Positions 1 to 11,384 of a DNA stretch of 64,000 nucleotides are shown one piece after another; position 1 is the first letter of the stretch, and every line of letters starts with the position of its first letter. The stretch comes from Chimonanthus salicifolius. Its lineage: Eukaryota > Streptophyta > Magnoliopsida > Laurales > Calycanthaceae. The stretch is from contig CM023538.1 in NCBI GenBank assembly GCA_013350335.1, forward strand, positions 54,046,769 to 54,110,768, given 5' to 3'. Both the position numbers and the translations under genes were made by a program. Under the pieces are notes generated by a model. The model saw nothing but the letters and a program-made list of their open reading frames with translations, made no database searches and was not told the DNA's origin.

Positions 1-223
1 AAGAAAGTTCGATTGCCTTTACCAACCAGAAATCGCGAGTGTCTTCCAAACAAATCCCTACCTCTGATCTACCTTGTCAAATCCTCCACCAAGCTTTAAG
101 AATTTTGGACCCCGATTTATCCACTTCTTCTCCCAAATTCCACCCATTGACATTCGATGTGTCATATTTAGCCTTCAATACTCTGACCCACAATGCATTC
201 ACTTCCTTATCAAAACGTCAATC

Positions 224-624
224 TCATTTACAAAACAGAGCTTCATTCCTCGAATGAATAGGGACCAAATCTAGACCTCTTTTTGATTTTGGCATAGTAA
301 CTTCCGGCCAACCAACTAAATGTGCTTTCCTTTTTCCTTCCCTATCCCCCCAAAGAAATCTCCGAAATAGTTTTTCCACTGTATTGGCCACCCCTTTAGG
401 TATTTTAAAGAGGAACAAGAAGTGAGTGGGGAGATTGACTAATACTAATTTAATAAGAGTCACTCTACCACCCAAAGAAAGATATTTCTTATTCCACCCC
501 ACCAACCTTCTTTCAATTTTTTCAATAACCGGGGGCCAGAATTTCTTAAATCTAGAGTTACCCCCCACCGGTAGCCCAAGATACATAAAGGGCAACTTAC
601 CCACACTACAACCCACTTCATTAG
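224..624 (-). pseudogene. LINE reverse transcriptase fragment, part 2
   Basis: Minus-strand reading frame typical of plant L1-type LINE polyproteins, just C-terminal of the reverse-transcriptase catalytic core. It contains the hallmark LPFMYLGLPVGGN stretch, then WPPVIEKIERRLVGW and LSLGGRVTLIKLVLVNLPTHFL, then FRRFLWGDREGKRKAHLVGW. The frame joins the piece at 4306-4488 exactly once the inserted LTR-A1 and one target-site copy are removed. It stops at about position 224 on the plus scale, so the zinc-binding and RNase H-like C-terminus is lost or lies outside. It would have served target-primed retrotransposition. It is a dead relic, not a host gene. Confidence 0.85.
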
Positions 625-3600
625 TGTAACACCCCGCCCTTTTCACTCTAATTTTCAGAGTTTATTTATTTTTTTTTATATAATAATAATCAACAAGTGA
701 TCGGGGCGGAATGCCACGACGTGAGTTAAGTTCGGATCTCTAAATCCGACCCTTAACTGGCCAAGCCCATGTGCGTATGAACTAAGTCCATAAAACTAAT
801 CCGCACATGGTATATATAGAACTTGCGGAATTAACTTAGTCTAAATCTAACTGAGGTTATAATAGAACCTATGACTAATCCAATTTTCCATTCTTAGATA
901 GCAAAGTACCTAATTTATTCTCCAAAATTATTATATAACCTTAGTCTACCATTCATTCCAAACCATCCAAATAAATCCAACCATAGCATCTACTTAACTA
1001 CTTATTACATGCCAACATCTAATTACCAAATTACATTGTCCAAATAAATCAAATAACAAGTCCATAAATAATCCATTCATAGTCCATTCCAATCATTCAA
1101 ACCGCCCAAGTTTCCGTACTTGGTTCTCTTCTCGATCCACGTTCTTCCCTTTCCCTGCATCATCCACTAAGGATATAGATAGGGCGTTAGATCAACGCGC
1201 CCAGTAGTGTTTCCGAATAGGGCTACCACATGGTTAGTCAAAAACATGCAAATAATATAATAATAATACATGTGTGTCAAAATTCCATAAAACATGCTAT
1301 GTATGAAATGATCATGTAATGAGTCCCACCCATCACCATTCAACATAGCCATCACTTGACGGGATTCTCATCGTCAAGGTAACCCACAGTGGTCTTTCGG
1401 ACGCCCCGACGGAGTGTGGCCTCCGGTTACAACACCATCATCCCATGCCATGCATGAGATGTCTATGCAAACATGTCATTTAAAAACATAACTTTACAAT
1501 CATATAAGATATCAAAATCAACATAAAACAGCGTATTAAATAGTGGTTACAACAAAGGTAGGAAACCTACACAAACTTTGCTTAAGTGTCCGTTCCTTTT
1601 TGAGCTTCACCTGGTCACGACTCGCTCGTCATTCAACTTCCGGTACCTTATCCATATATCAATCAATAAGTCATAACATCATTTACTTATTTAATCACAT
1701 CATAGACCCATCCACATCAGGTGGGGTTCGTGTCCGTACATCCAACCCTATGATCATTTCCATCATTGATCATTCGACTAGTATTTACAGTTTTTGCCAT
1801 TGTCCGTAATTATCATGAATGATCCCCTAATTAAAACAACCATAAGCTCCCATTTAAAACAGCCCATTAATTATCAAAACAGCCCCATGGGGTTCGGCCA
1901 TACTCATAGTCGAACCCTAGGGTTCACTTGATCCAATCATCAACATGATCACTCATGGTTTAATCATGCTAATTCAACCATGATCAATACATGGTTCAGC
2001 CATCCAAAGGCTGACCCAAATCAGTAACCATAACCCTAAGTAAACCAAATAAAAACCATAAAGCAACCCATGGGGTTTGGCCATTCACATGGCCGAACCT
2101 CATGGCTCTTTGGGATTCAATTCTTCTAATAATCTTTCATCATTTATCCTGTATCTTAGGAATAAAAGCAGCAAACCTAATTCTATTTAAACTCCTATAG
2201 AAACCCCATGGTATTGCATGGTTTCTAACTCTTTGATTTCACAACAATCATCAATCTCTTTCATGGGGTTCGGCCATTCAAGTTGGCCGAACCCTATGTC
2301 CATGAATTGATCCTTCAAACATGCATTAGGTGTTATTTAAATCATGCAATATCAGTACCCTTTTGCTGCCCTTATATCTCTTAGAAACCCTCTAATTAAA
2401 TTCATCCAAACAGTCCATAAAAGTCCATGGTTTCCATGTTTCCCAACATGAAAACCAAGATTCTTTTACATGGGGTTCGGCCCTCCATGGTGGCCGAACC
2501 CAATGGTTATGTTTACCGTTTTTAAACCTCAGATAATCATGTAATAACAGTAAATAAAAATCAGGTTTTACCTTTCAAACAAACATCCAAAATCAACACA
2601 ACTCCATGGGATTCGGCCATCCAAGATGGCCGATCCCCATGGTCCATTTTTTTCCAATTTTAATCCACTGATTTAGACCACATAACTTCCACCTTTTCTG
2701 ATATCCAAACCCATGTTTTAACCCTCTTTAAAACATGTATTTTAAATCTATTACAAACATCTAACATCAGTCCAAACTTATATGGTTTTAACTTCTAAAA
2801 ACCATCAAAACTAGCCACTTGTTTTCATGGGGTTCGGCCATGCTAAGTGGCCGAACCCAATGGTCCATTTCCATCTTTTAATCCACTGATTTTAGACCAT
2901 ATAAACTTCAGTCCCTATGTCAATCAGATCCATGTTTTTTAACCATTCTAAAACATGTATTTAAATCTTAAATCAAAACCCAAAAACAGTCCACAAAATC
3001 CATGGTTTTCATGTTTCAAAACATGAAAACCAAGCCTTCTCTTACATGGGGTTCGGCCCTTCATGGTGGCTGAACCCAATGATTATTTTTACCATTTTAA
3101 ATCCTCCATAATCAAGGTTAAACATTGGTGTATTCGACCATGACCATGGCTCAATACATACCCTACTTGTTTTATGTTTTTAAACCAAAATATCATAAAG
3201 ATACTTACCAAATTTTCCAAACTTTCTCCTTGTCTTTGATCCTTGTTTTCTCCCTTTTATTTCTTCTTTTCTTTTGTTGTTTTGTGCTTGAATATTTGAT
3301 GCCAAAACCTCTGCTATTCCAGCCAAGAAGAACAACGAATTGGAGAGAGGAGAGAGGGAGAGAGAGATGAGGAAAATCTTAGGTTTTGCAATGATAAATT
3401 GGCCAAGTGATGGTGTTCATTGATTTTGTATTTCAGCCATCAACACCCCCATTACTCCTCATCAAGCCTTGCACAAACCAAGGAGTAACTTGCAGCCAAG
3501 CAAAGCACCCCTTGGCATTCTACCCATGCAGCCATTCATATTCCCAAACAACTCACCTCCAATCCATGCATTTACATTTAATTTTCACCATGGAACCCAC

Positions 3601-4305
3601 CAAAACAAGTCCCCCAACGTGTGGGACTTGTTTTGGTTGGGTTGAGGCCAGCCAACCTCTTCAACTTACCCTTAAACTCACTGATTTACAGTCCCTTGAA
3701 TTTCCATTTTGACTCACCCAACTCAAGGTATTTTTATTCCAACCCAACTCATCACATTTAATGCATTTCATTTAATGCACATGAGTTAACTCACTTTTTG
3801 ATTTAATTCCAACTCACCTCAGTCCCACTCAACTGATTTGACTCGTGTTTGAGCTCCCTTGAGGGTTCAAACGGTCAACAATAGTCAACTCGACCCGTTG
3901 GGTCCACTTTTAGCTCCTTGACCCGTTTTGACAACATGACCCATTTATGGTATTTTGGTCATTTCTAATTGGTTTTTATCTATGAATCAAGCCTACCCAT
4001 TTTTCCTCCACTTGATTTCCAATCAAATAGGCTTAACCCTATTTAATTTAAAATCACAAAACGGTCAAATAACCCAGCAAGACCCAATGGGCCCCATTTG
4101 GGCCCTTTGACCCATTTAGCCATTTTTGACCCAAATGATGAAAATTACCCAACCAATCAAACTTAACATTCATAATGTGCTCATATGATTTTATTTTGAG
4201 CAATGGGCCCCACTATTTCCTTACTTAACATCACAAAATAATTAATTTAACAACTCAGGGGCATTTTGGTAATTTTCCACTTCATTGAGAAATTGGGGTG
4301 TTACA
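625..4305. mobile_element. LTR-A copy 1, long solo LTR
   Basis: A 3681-bp block starting TGTAACACCCC and ending GGGGTGTTACA, flanked by the exact 5-bp duplication ATTAG (620-624 and 4306-4310). It lies inside a LINE. Such ends and a 5-bp duplication are typical of an LTR, and no second LTR, gag or pol is present, so I read it as a solo LTR left by LTR-LTR recombination. The length suggests a Gypsy-type element. It carries seven hairpin-forming dyads (see separate entry). The homologous copy at 13251-17276 shares the first ~900 bp closely. Short open frames inside (for example 3125-3370 and 3407-3712) look like chance. Confidence 0.8.
1887..3080. repeat. Array of seven GGTTCGGCCAT hairpins in LTR-A1
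   Basis: Dyads start near 1887, 2071, 2263, 2470, 2605, 2827 and 3045. Each has a left arm like ATGGGGTTCGGCCAT, a 4-8 base loop and a right arm like TGGCCGAACCCAATGG. Spacing is irregular, about 135-220 bp. Sequence between the dyads is also loosely repeated (for example CCACTGATTTAGACCA and AAAACATGTATTT), so the whole stretch looks like an old, decayed tandem array whose best-kept part is the palindrome. Confidence 0.8.
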
Positions 4306-4488
4306 ATTAGCCCATTTATTGACCTTCGAGCAATCCAAGCCAACACCAATTAAAGTACTCTTACCTAACTTAATCCTAAACCCGGACACCAATTCGAAGC
4401 ATCTCAAAATTGCACGATAACCCAAAATCTCCACTCTTCTATGATCGCAGATGAAAAAGGAATCATCAGCAAACTGTAGATGGGTCAA
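4306..4488 (-). pseudogene. LINE reverse transcriptase fragment, part 1
   Basis: Minus-strand frame carrying the reverse-transcriptase active-site box: THLQFADD is the plant L1 form of the catalytic FADD motif. It is followed by SGFRIKLGKSTLIGV, the conserved block after the active site. It runs into the fragment at 224-624 once LTR-A1 is excised. Just upstream (about 4490-4560), residues resembling MKGKEMGIVQGFEV occur in another frame, so the LINE already had a frameshift. Nothing recognisable remains beyond about 4560. Confidence 0.85.
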
Positions 4489-4560
4489 AACCGGACTACC
4501 TGGCTAACCTCAAAGCCCTGTACTATGCCCATCTCCTTCCCTTTCATCACCAATATACTT

Positions 4561-6220
4561 ATTTTGTTTGTGATTTGAGAACATTTTCTAAATAAGGGAC
4601 ATGACCCTTCCTTTCTTCATTAAGTTTGAATTAGTTTCTAATAGATCGATGTATACTTTTACTAACAATTTTTAAATAAATTTATAAAAAATAAAAGTTC
4701 ACATCTTTATGCTTTATCTATGTATTGTTCCTCTGCTTTACCTCTTTGTTCTAAGAGATTGGCAGATATTTTTAGAAAATTTTGCCTACTACAGATTCGA
4801 CAGGAAATACGTTAAAGTCAAGTATTTTCAAATTAAACGGTCTTTTTTTTAATTTTAAATAAACTACTTTTCAGTGTATTTCTGTGGAAGTCATTCCAAC
4901 CAAATGACCCCTTATGCGCCAGAAAATTGTCTACTTGCTCACATTCGAGCATACACTGCTCTCATCCTAGAAAGGCTCGGAGAAAGCAGAGCCCCTCTCC
5001 TCTACCACCGTCGATCGGCACAAGGCTTTTGAGAATCTGACACCCTACAATCACAGGTGACCTCCTCATCTTCATCTTTTCTCTTTCAAGTAAATTATTG
5101 TTCTTTGCATTCGATGCTGAGATTGGTTTCCAGTAGAAACAACTTGAATTTGCCTGATCTTATAAGATCAGCATGTAAAATTTTCTACTGTATCATATAT
5201 TCTTGATTTCTTTGGAAAGGAAATGCATGTGGAAAATAGTGCATGGTACAATTTGCCAACCTCATATTTCTACTCTAGTATGAAAGACTAAAATATCAGT
5301 AGTAATTGGCAATCTTTCATGATTTCATCACGATCATCAAACTCCAGAATCCCATCTATATGGGGTAGGCTAACTAATTAGCAATTTTTGTATCTGTCAA
5401 ATGCTTTCGAAAAGATTCTTTTACCTCTAATGCTTTGTCAGGTATCTGTATGCAATGCTATAATTGTATTGATCTTTGTGAACCCAAAATTTGTTAATAT
5501 ATGACTTTTTATTAGCCTATTCTCGTAAACTTCATTTGCTTTGGTTCTTGTAAATCTGTATGAATTGTGTATTTTGCATTGGCTTAAAGGCTTTGGTTCC
5601 TGTAAATTTGTAGGATTATTTGGCATTTATTTGTAATTTTTGGGATGTTTGGTATTTATTTTTAATTTTTATTATTTCCATTTTGAGTTGTAACCTTAAA
5701 CCTATTATAGGCTAAGTAAGTAATGGAATAATCATAGAAGAGTTTCCCCAAAGGCAGCCTTTGGTTAGGAGACAGTTTCTCTTTCAAGAGAAACCAAAGG
5801 AGGTTGACTGCCCTTGAAGCAAAAACCCTATTCCCTATTTTCTCCAATTTTTCCATTTTCTTCTATTTCTATCCTTTTTTTATTCAAGTTCCTATTAGAA
5901 TGTGTAACTGCTTTGTTTTGCCCTTTTCTCTTTAGCAAGTCAACAATCCAAGGCAGAGTCCATTCAGGGACAGATCCATTAATCTGAGTCTCACTTGACC
6001 CAAGGGAATCTCATGTCAAGGGCTTACGATCATGCGAATCATCCCATGTCTTGAGAAAGTAAATCATCTCAACTTCAGATGGGGAGAAAACGTTCTATGT
6101 TTTAAGCTCTATTGTGCTTTAGTACAGTGGCATGAGTGTTAGTTATTGAAATATGTTTATCTTCTGTAGCTAAAAGACATATTGTATCATTTGTACATGA
6201 CTGCAATAGGTAATCTTCAG
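4561..6220. other. No intact gene; possible decayed 5' part of the next pseudogene
   Basis: AT-rich sequence without a convincing coding frame. At 4980-5056 there is a more GC-rich, UTR-like stretch followed by a donor-like GTGACC, and at about 5940-6080 a non-AT-rich block. Both could be decayed 5' exons of the At4g37920-like copy at 6221, but I could not match them to protein. Confidence 0.4.
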
Positions 6221-6720
6221 AGCCTGATGTCCAAGGAAATTCAGATACTGAAGTATCTTCTAACAATTGAGGATCCTACTGAACAATTATGTGCTTTGAA
6301 GGATGCATTTACACCAAGTGACGAACTCGAAGGGAAGGATGTCGATAACTTGTACACGTAAGTTTTTTTTTGAAATGCCCCTTATACATTTTATCCATTT
6401 CCCATATTAATTTCATTTTTATTTTTATGGATACAATTCTGTCTGATTATACTGATAGAGTTTGCAACTGTCACTCCATATTTGTTTTTCAGTACTCCTG
6501 AGAAGCTTTATACTTGGATAAGAATTGTGATAGATGCATATCGTTTCAGCAGGGAAGGCACTTTGATCAAGTTAAGCCAGGGATTTGATGAATCCAAAGA
6601 TCATACAGAAACTAGAGCAAAGGAAAGATCTATAAATCAGCAAAGCCCACAACTCAGGCCAGACAAAGAGCAAAAGAGCCCCCGATGGAGCAAAGGAAAG
6701 ATCTATAAATCAGCAAAGAC
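6221..6720 (+). pseudogene. At4g37920-like chloroplast protein gene, 3'-truncated relic
   Basis: Two neighbouring exons of a conserved plant protein of unknown function, annotated in Arabidopsis as At4g37920 (chloroplastic); I recognise it from memory of the family. Exon a (6221-6357) reads SLMSKEIQILKYLLTIEDP and on to GKDVDNLYT, ending at a GTAAGT donor. Exon b starts at 6493 after TTTTTCAG and reads TPEKLYTWIRIVIDAYRFSR, then EGTLIK. The split codon joins in phase. Around 6572-6575 an extra base shifts the frame. The expected continuation (ARDLMNPKIIQKLEQRKD) is still readable in the other frame from 6576 and meets TAA at 6633. A 31-bp segment (6615-6645) recurs at 6688-6718. No further exons follow, because LINE sequence takes over. 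A dead, truncated duplicate is the best reading. Confidence 0.7.
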
Positions 6721-6769
6721 TCCCGTACCAAAAATAGACATAATTGGAGCATTTAATCTATTAGTCCAC

Positions 6770-7183
6770 TCTTTAAGACTCCAAAAAATGGGAGTCATTT
6801 TTCTTTGCAATGTACATGTGTTTAATCTTCAAGCAAGTGAGGAGGTCAGCAGTAGCACGAGCATGAGTCTTGAGATGCCACTGACAGGAGGAGGGGAAGT
6901 GATAGCCGAGAGAGCCACATGGTCCTGAAGAAGAATACGATCAACAAAAATGTTCCTCTTCAAGCAGAAACAGAGGATTTGCTAGGCAGAACAACAGAGT
7001 TAGCCAAGTATTACAAGAGGGAGAGGACGATGGAAAAGCACACGAGCCAATGATTGTGGACTGATCACTGCACAACTGGGAACCAAAAACCGAGCAAAGC
7101 TGAACCTGAAAAACCCAAAAGTCAGTGTAGCGAGAAAGGGAGAAGGGGGGCAGCGAGGCAAATGGGGTGGTTTTGAATGCGGC
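6770..7183 (-). mobile_element. Probable 3' end of LINE copy 2
   Basis: A non-AT-rich block between the pseudogene and LTR-B1. By position it is the 3' untranslated tail of the minus-strand LINE whose coding part lies at 10950-11078 and 17562-18162. It joins 10950 once LTR-B1 and one GCGGC copy are removed. A minus-strand frame of 86 codons (7201-6941) shows no domain I know. No clear poly(T) marks the end, so the left limit is approximate. Confidence 0.4.
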
Positions 7184-10100
7184 TGTAATACCCCATCCCA
7201 ATTTAAGAATTAATTATGATTAATTATGATTAATTAAATAATTTTTTTATCCGTTAATTATGAATTATTTTCTTCTAATCATAAAGAGTATCAAATAAGT
7301 TCTTCAACGGATCTGATTTTGACTCGATCCGAATCCGATAACTCTTTTAATTAATTCCAAAGGTATATGGACAAGTTATGAATATAATAATAATATTATT
7401 TCAGGCTTAAACCTTAGCTGCTGTATAAACTCAGTAATTTGACTTAGTTTGAACTTCAAATTTTAGATTATGCATTATTTTTAAATTCCGAACCTAATGA
7501 CATGCCAATCTCGTTATAATTTCGCTAATTTATTTTACTCATAAGTTTTAAAGTGGTAAAACCCCAATTTAACAGGGTAGAGGAAGTCCTAAAAATGTAC
7601 AGAGAGAGTCAGTACTCAATCTGTATTATAACTAAGCTGTTTATTTCTTTACACTCTAACATAGTTGGTTTTTTATATTTATTTTAAGCCGTAAAATATG
7701 GGCCGTTGAATATTCTTTCACTTGGAAAATGTGGTTTTTGATTTCAAAACACTTTAAAACTTTAGAATGTTTTTATCAGACAAATTTACTCTATCAAACT
7801 ATAAGGTTGGATACTTTCAAAAAGAATCTTGAAGATTAGAAGATTTTGTTAAAACGGTGATTTTTAGCAAAAACACTGGATTTTTAAGATAGATTTCACT
7901 CCAAATTTTAATACCATGCTCAGTTTTTAATACCTGAACTACTGAACTAATTGTATCAATTTAGTGAGACCCTGAAATACCCCGATAAAAGAAAGGACAT
8001 AGATGTAAATAGTAAAAAGAATAAACTAATATTATATTATAAAATAATAATAGCAAACAGATGTAATATAAGTTTCAAAGCTACGGTTGTAGCTTTTAGT
8101 CGTGCTAGAAGATTATAAGACCGCTAAATGGCTATGTAAATGTGCGGTAGTTGTAATAATAATTATAATATATATAATAATAAATGCATAGTTATTAAAA
8201 ACCTATAAAGCTAATGAATAGCTTAGGCAACTTGTATGGTTAAAAAATCCATACGGTTGCTTATAAATAGGAGTAATCGGAAAGGAAGCCAAAACGTAAA
8301 AAAAAAAAAAATCTCAAAGTTTTCTGCCGTTTTGCTCTCTCTCCCTCTTTCAAAAAAACAACAAGCACTCTCTCTCTTATTTTTCTTTTCTTTCTTCTTG
8401 TTTCTCTTGCTTTGGCCATACCAGCAGCAGCCGAATGTTCGGGTTTCCCGCATTCTTTTAAGGGTTTTCAAATTTAGTCAATCTTACACAGAATTTTGCA
8501 CCCAAGGTATCGAAATAATTCTATTCTTATTTTATTAACTCCATAGCAAGTTAGGAGTAAAATAGCTTAGTATTGGGGTTAAAAAAAATGAGATTTTTTT
8601 TAAATGGAGGAAAAATAGATTTTCTCTTAAAATTTAAATTTTACCCTCAAGATTTGTATTATTTTACGTTCAAAATATAATTTTTGACCCTAAATAAAAT
8701 CGGGGAAAAGATTAACCCCAGCTGACTATTGTGTGTTTATTTTTCCGCCTTTTGTGTTTAAATTCCTGTACTGTACCCTCTGGGCCAAATTCTCAATACG
8801 TCTCCATGGTCCTTCTTCTAGAAGACAATACGAGGATAGGGCACTGAGTACTTTTATTTACTTTACTGTCTCTGTACCCTCTGGGCCAAATTCTCAATAT
8901 GTCTCCATGGTCCTTCTTCCAGAAGACAATACGAGGATAGGGCACTGAGTACTTTTATTTATTTTACTGTCTCTGTACCCTCTGGGCCAAATTCTCAATA
9001 TGTCTCCATGGTCCTTCTTCCAGAAGACAATACGAGGATAGGGCACTGAGTACTTTTATTTATTTTACTGTCTCTGAACCCTCTGGGCCAAATTCTCAAT
9101 ATGTCTCCATGGTCCTTCTTCCAGAAGACAATACGAGGATAGGGCACTGAGTACTTTTATTTATTTTACTGTCTCTGAACCCTCTGGGCCAAATTCTCAA
9201 TATGTCTCCATGGTCCTTCTTCCAGAAGATAATACGAGGATATGGCACTGAGTACTTTTATTTACTTTACTGTCTCTGTACCCTCTGAGCCTCTCACAAT
9301 ACGTCTCCATGTTCTTTCCTCTAGAAGACAATATAAGAGAATGCACTGAGTACTTTATATTTTTCATTTTACTGTAATGTTTTGAATGACTGACAACTAA
9401 CTTTCTGACATAATTTAAAGGAGTAGAAAGAGCATAGGTGACTCATTACACATATCATGTTTTCTGGAAAAATAGTACGGGGTTTGGGAAATTATTATGT
9501 GTATATAATCATAAATAGAAAATTTATACATTTTACTCTATCTTACCGATTTTCTGTGAAAAACTCAACCGAAGAAGGTGAGGAAACTCGAACCAACACT
9601 TGTATTGTGTTATATATTAAACCCACTAACACCAGACTGAAATGGGACCCATGGTCAATTAAAGATGGAAAAGGCTATATAGGTCTAGAATAAGAGACCT
9701 GACACTGCCTACATGTAAGGGATGTAAATGTTCTAACTGTTTAGAACGTATGCGTTTAAATGGTGTCGGGGAGTCGAGGACTTTTAGTCTTTAACAGCAG
9801 TATAGACCCATGGAGTGTCTGGGGATTGTCGGGTAAAAACTGGGTGAAGGCATTCATGTTATTAAATCCAGTTTTATATATTGGTATGATATTGATTATT
9901 TTATTGATTTCTTGTACTGGTATTTGATACACCAAATGGTAAGGCTGAAATATAGTGGTTCTCTCATAATAAGTCTCTGTGTAAGGAGGGCACTGGAAAT
10001 CATGCATTATCATGCATTTGACATTTGCATGTGATAATTATGTTCATAAGTTAAATCTGTGAAAGATAATAACTTTGTAAAGTTTTATATTTGCCGTTGG

Positions 10101-10944
10101 GCCTATACTTGCTGAGATTAGCCGAACACCGTTTGCGAACCGTTGGGTTGGACGTGTTAGTAGGCTGTGGTCGACGGCCATCAACCGTTGGTAGTTGGAT
10201 GGGCTAGTAGACTGAGTCGTGGAGACCTTATGCACTTGCAAGTTGCTATATTATTTCCGTGGAGGAATTAATATTAGTTCTGGTTGGAACTTTAAATGGG
10301 GGCTGACCCCGATGTTGTAACATGGTTGGGGACAGACCCCAATGTTAACAATATAATCTGAGTAAAAACCTTAGAAGATGATCTTATGGTGAAAATGGGA
10401 TATGCTAATAACATGCCTTTCTATGACATGCATTGCTTATGCATTGTTGCATTACAATCATTGGATTTTATGGTGAGTTCTCCCCACTGGACTGTTGCTC
10501 ACGTCTCTTACAATGCAGGATATGAACCAGAGGAGGGATTGGAGGGACCAGTGGTGCCTCGTTTAAAATTGGAACTTAGAAGTTCTTAAGGTTTTCCGCA
10601 CGTGGAAACCATTTGCTTGTTTAAATATGTTTGAGTATTTGTAATAAATATGCCTCATGTGGCATAAAAAACTTATGTCTGTAAGTTTTAATGTCGTATA
10701 CATTATATCCACTATGTTTTCGTGCGTAACACTGATGAGACAAATGAAAATATTCGTTGTGTGATATGGGGACATATGGTATATGTTTGAGTCCAGGTGT
10801 GAAGAGCACGTGTGACATTTTCTAGGATCGGGTTTTGGTAAACTTGAACATCCAGCCCAGTTATGACGTTGGGTGATTAGAGTTTATTGTTTTAAAAAAA
10901 AATTAGTCACGTTCCGGGCCTACATCTGGGTTCGGGGTGTGATA
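7184..10944. mobile_element. LTR-B copy 1, long solo LTR
   Basis: A 3761-bp block starting TGTAATACCCC and ending GGGGTGTGATA, flanked by the exact 5-bp duplication GCGGC (7179-7183 and 10945-10949). The terminal CA has become TA. There is no gag/pol and no partner LTR. It is homologous, in opposite orientation, to 54898-58557: its last bases reverse-complement to the TGTCACGCCCCGAACC start of that copy. Both copies share blocks around the 'GTTTGCGAACCGTTGGGTTGG' region, the 'tcagtgccc' motif and the stretch near 9560-10020. It carries a fresh 101-bp tandem array. Confidence 0.8.
8773..9370. repeat. 101-bp tandem array inside LTR-B1
   Basis: Five head-to-tail units of exactly 101 bp begin at 8773, 8874, 8975, 9076 and 9177, with a decayed sixth from 9278. 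Each starts GTACCCTCTGGGCC or GAACCCTCTGGGCC and contains TCTCCATGGTCCTTCTTC and GGGCACTGAGTACTTTTA. Units 2-4 differ at very few positions, which implies recent expansion or gene conversion. LTR-B2 has only diverged counterparts. Confidence 0.95.
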
Positions 10945-10949
10945 GCGGC

Positions 10950-11078
10950 ACATAAGGGGGAAGGTTCCACTGAGTAGAGAAAGAACTATCAAGCACAGAG
11001 AGGTCCTGATAGAGAGAAGAAGAAGATCCTGTGTCTGGTATCAGAAGCAATACAGGAAAAGATTTTGGGGTCACAACT
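10950..11078 (-). pseudogene. LINE copy 2, C-terminal coding tail
   Basis: On the minus strand this fragment directly continues the zinc-binding region ending at 17562. Once the 11079-17556 element and one CAACT copy are excised, the frame reads KNSYSC then DPKIFSCIASDTRHRIFFFS and ends with TGA near 10997. It shows that the nested elements sit in one LINE open frame. Identity is inferred from frame continuity, since this tail has no distinctive motif. Confidence 0.5.
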
Positions 11079-11384
11079 TGTCATGAAATAAGAAAAGCAA
11101 ATCACAAGATCAAAACACACCAAGACACCAAGAACACGAAATTTTACGTGGTTCGGCAATATCGCCTACATCCACTAGAGTGTGATGATTTTACTAAGAA
11201 GAAGATCTGGACAGGTTACAAGGATTATACTAACCCTACCCATCCTTTACTCTTTCTCTCTATACACAACTCAAAGAAAACCCTAGGAAAAAAGAACCTT
11301 ATATAGTTATGCCTTGATACAGACTGGGCCCAATGGGCCTGGGCCCAACAAACAGTCCAAGCCCAAAAGGACACAAACCCAACA

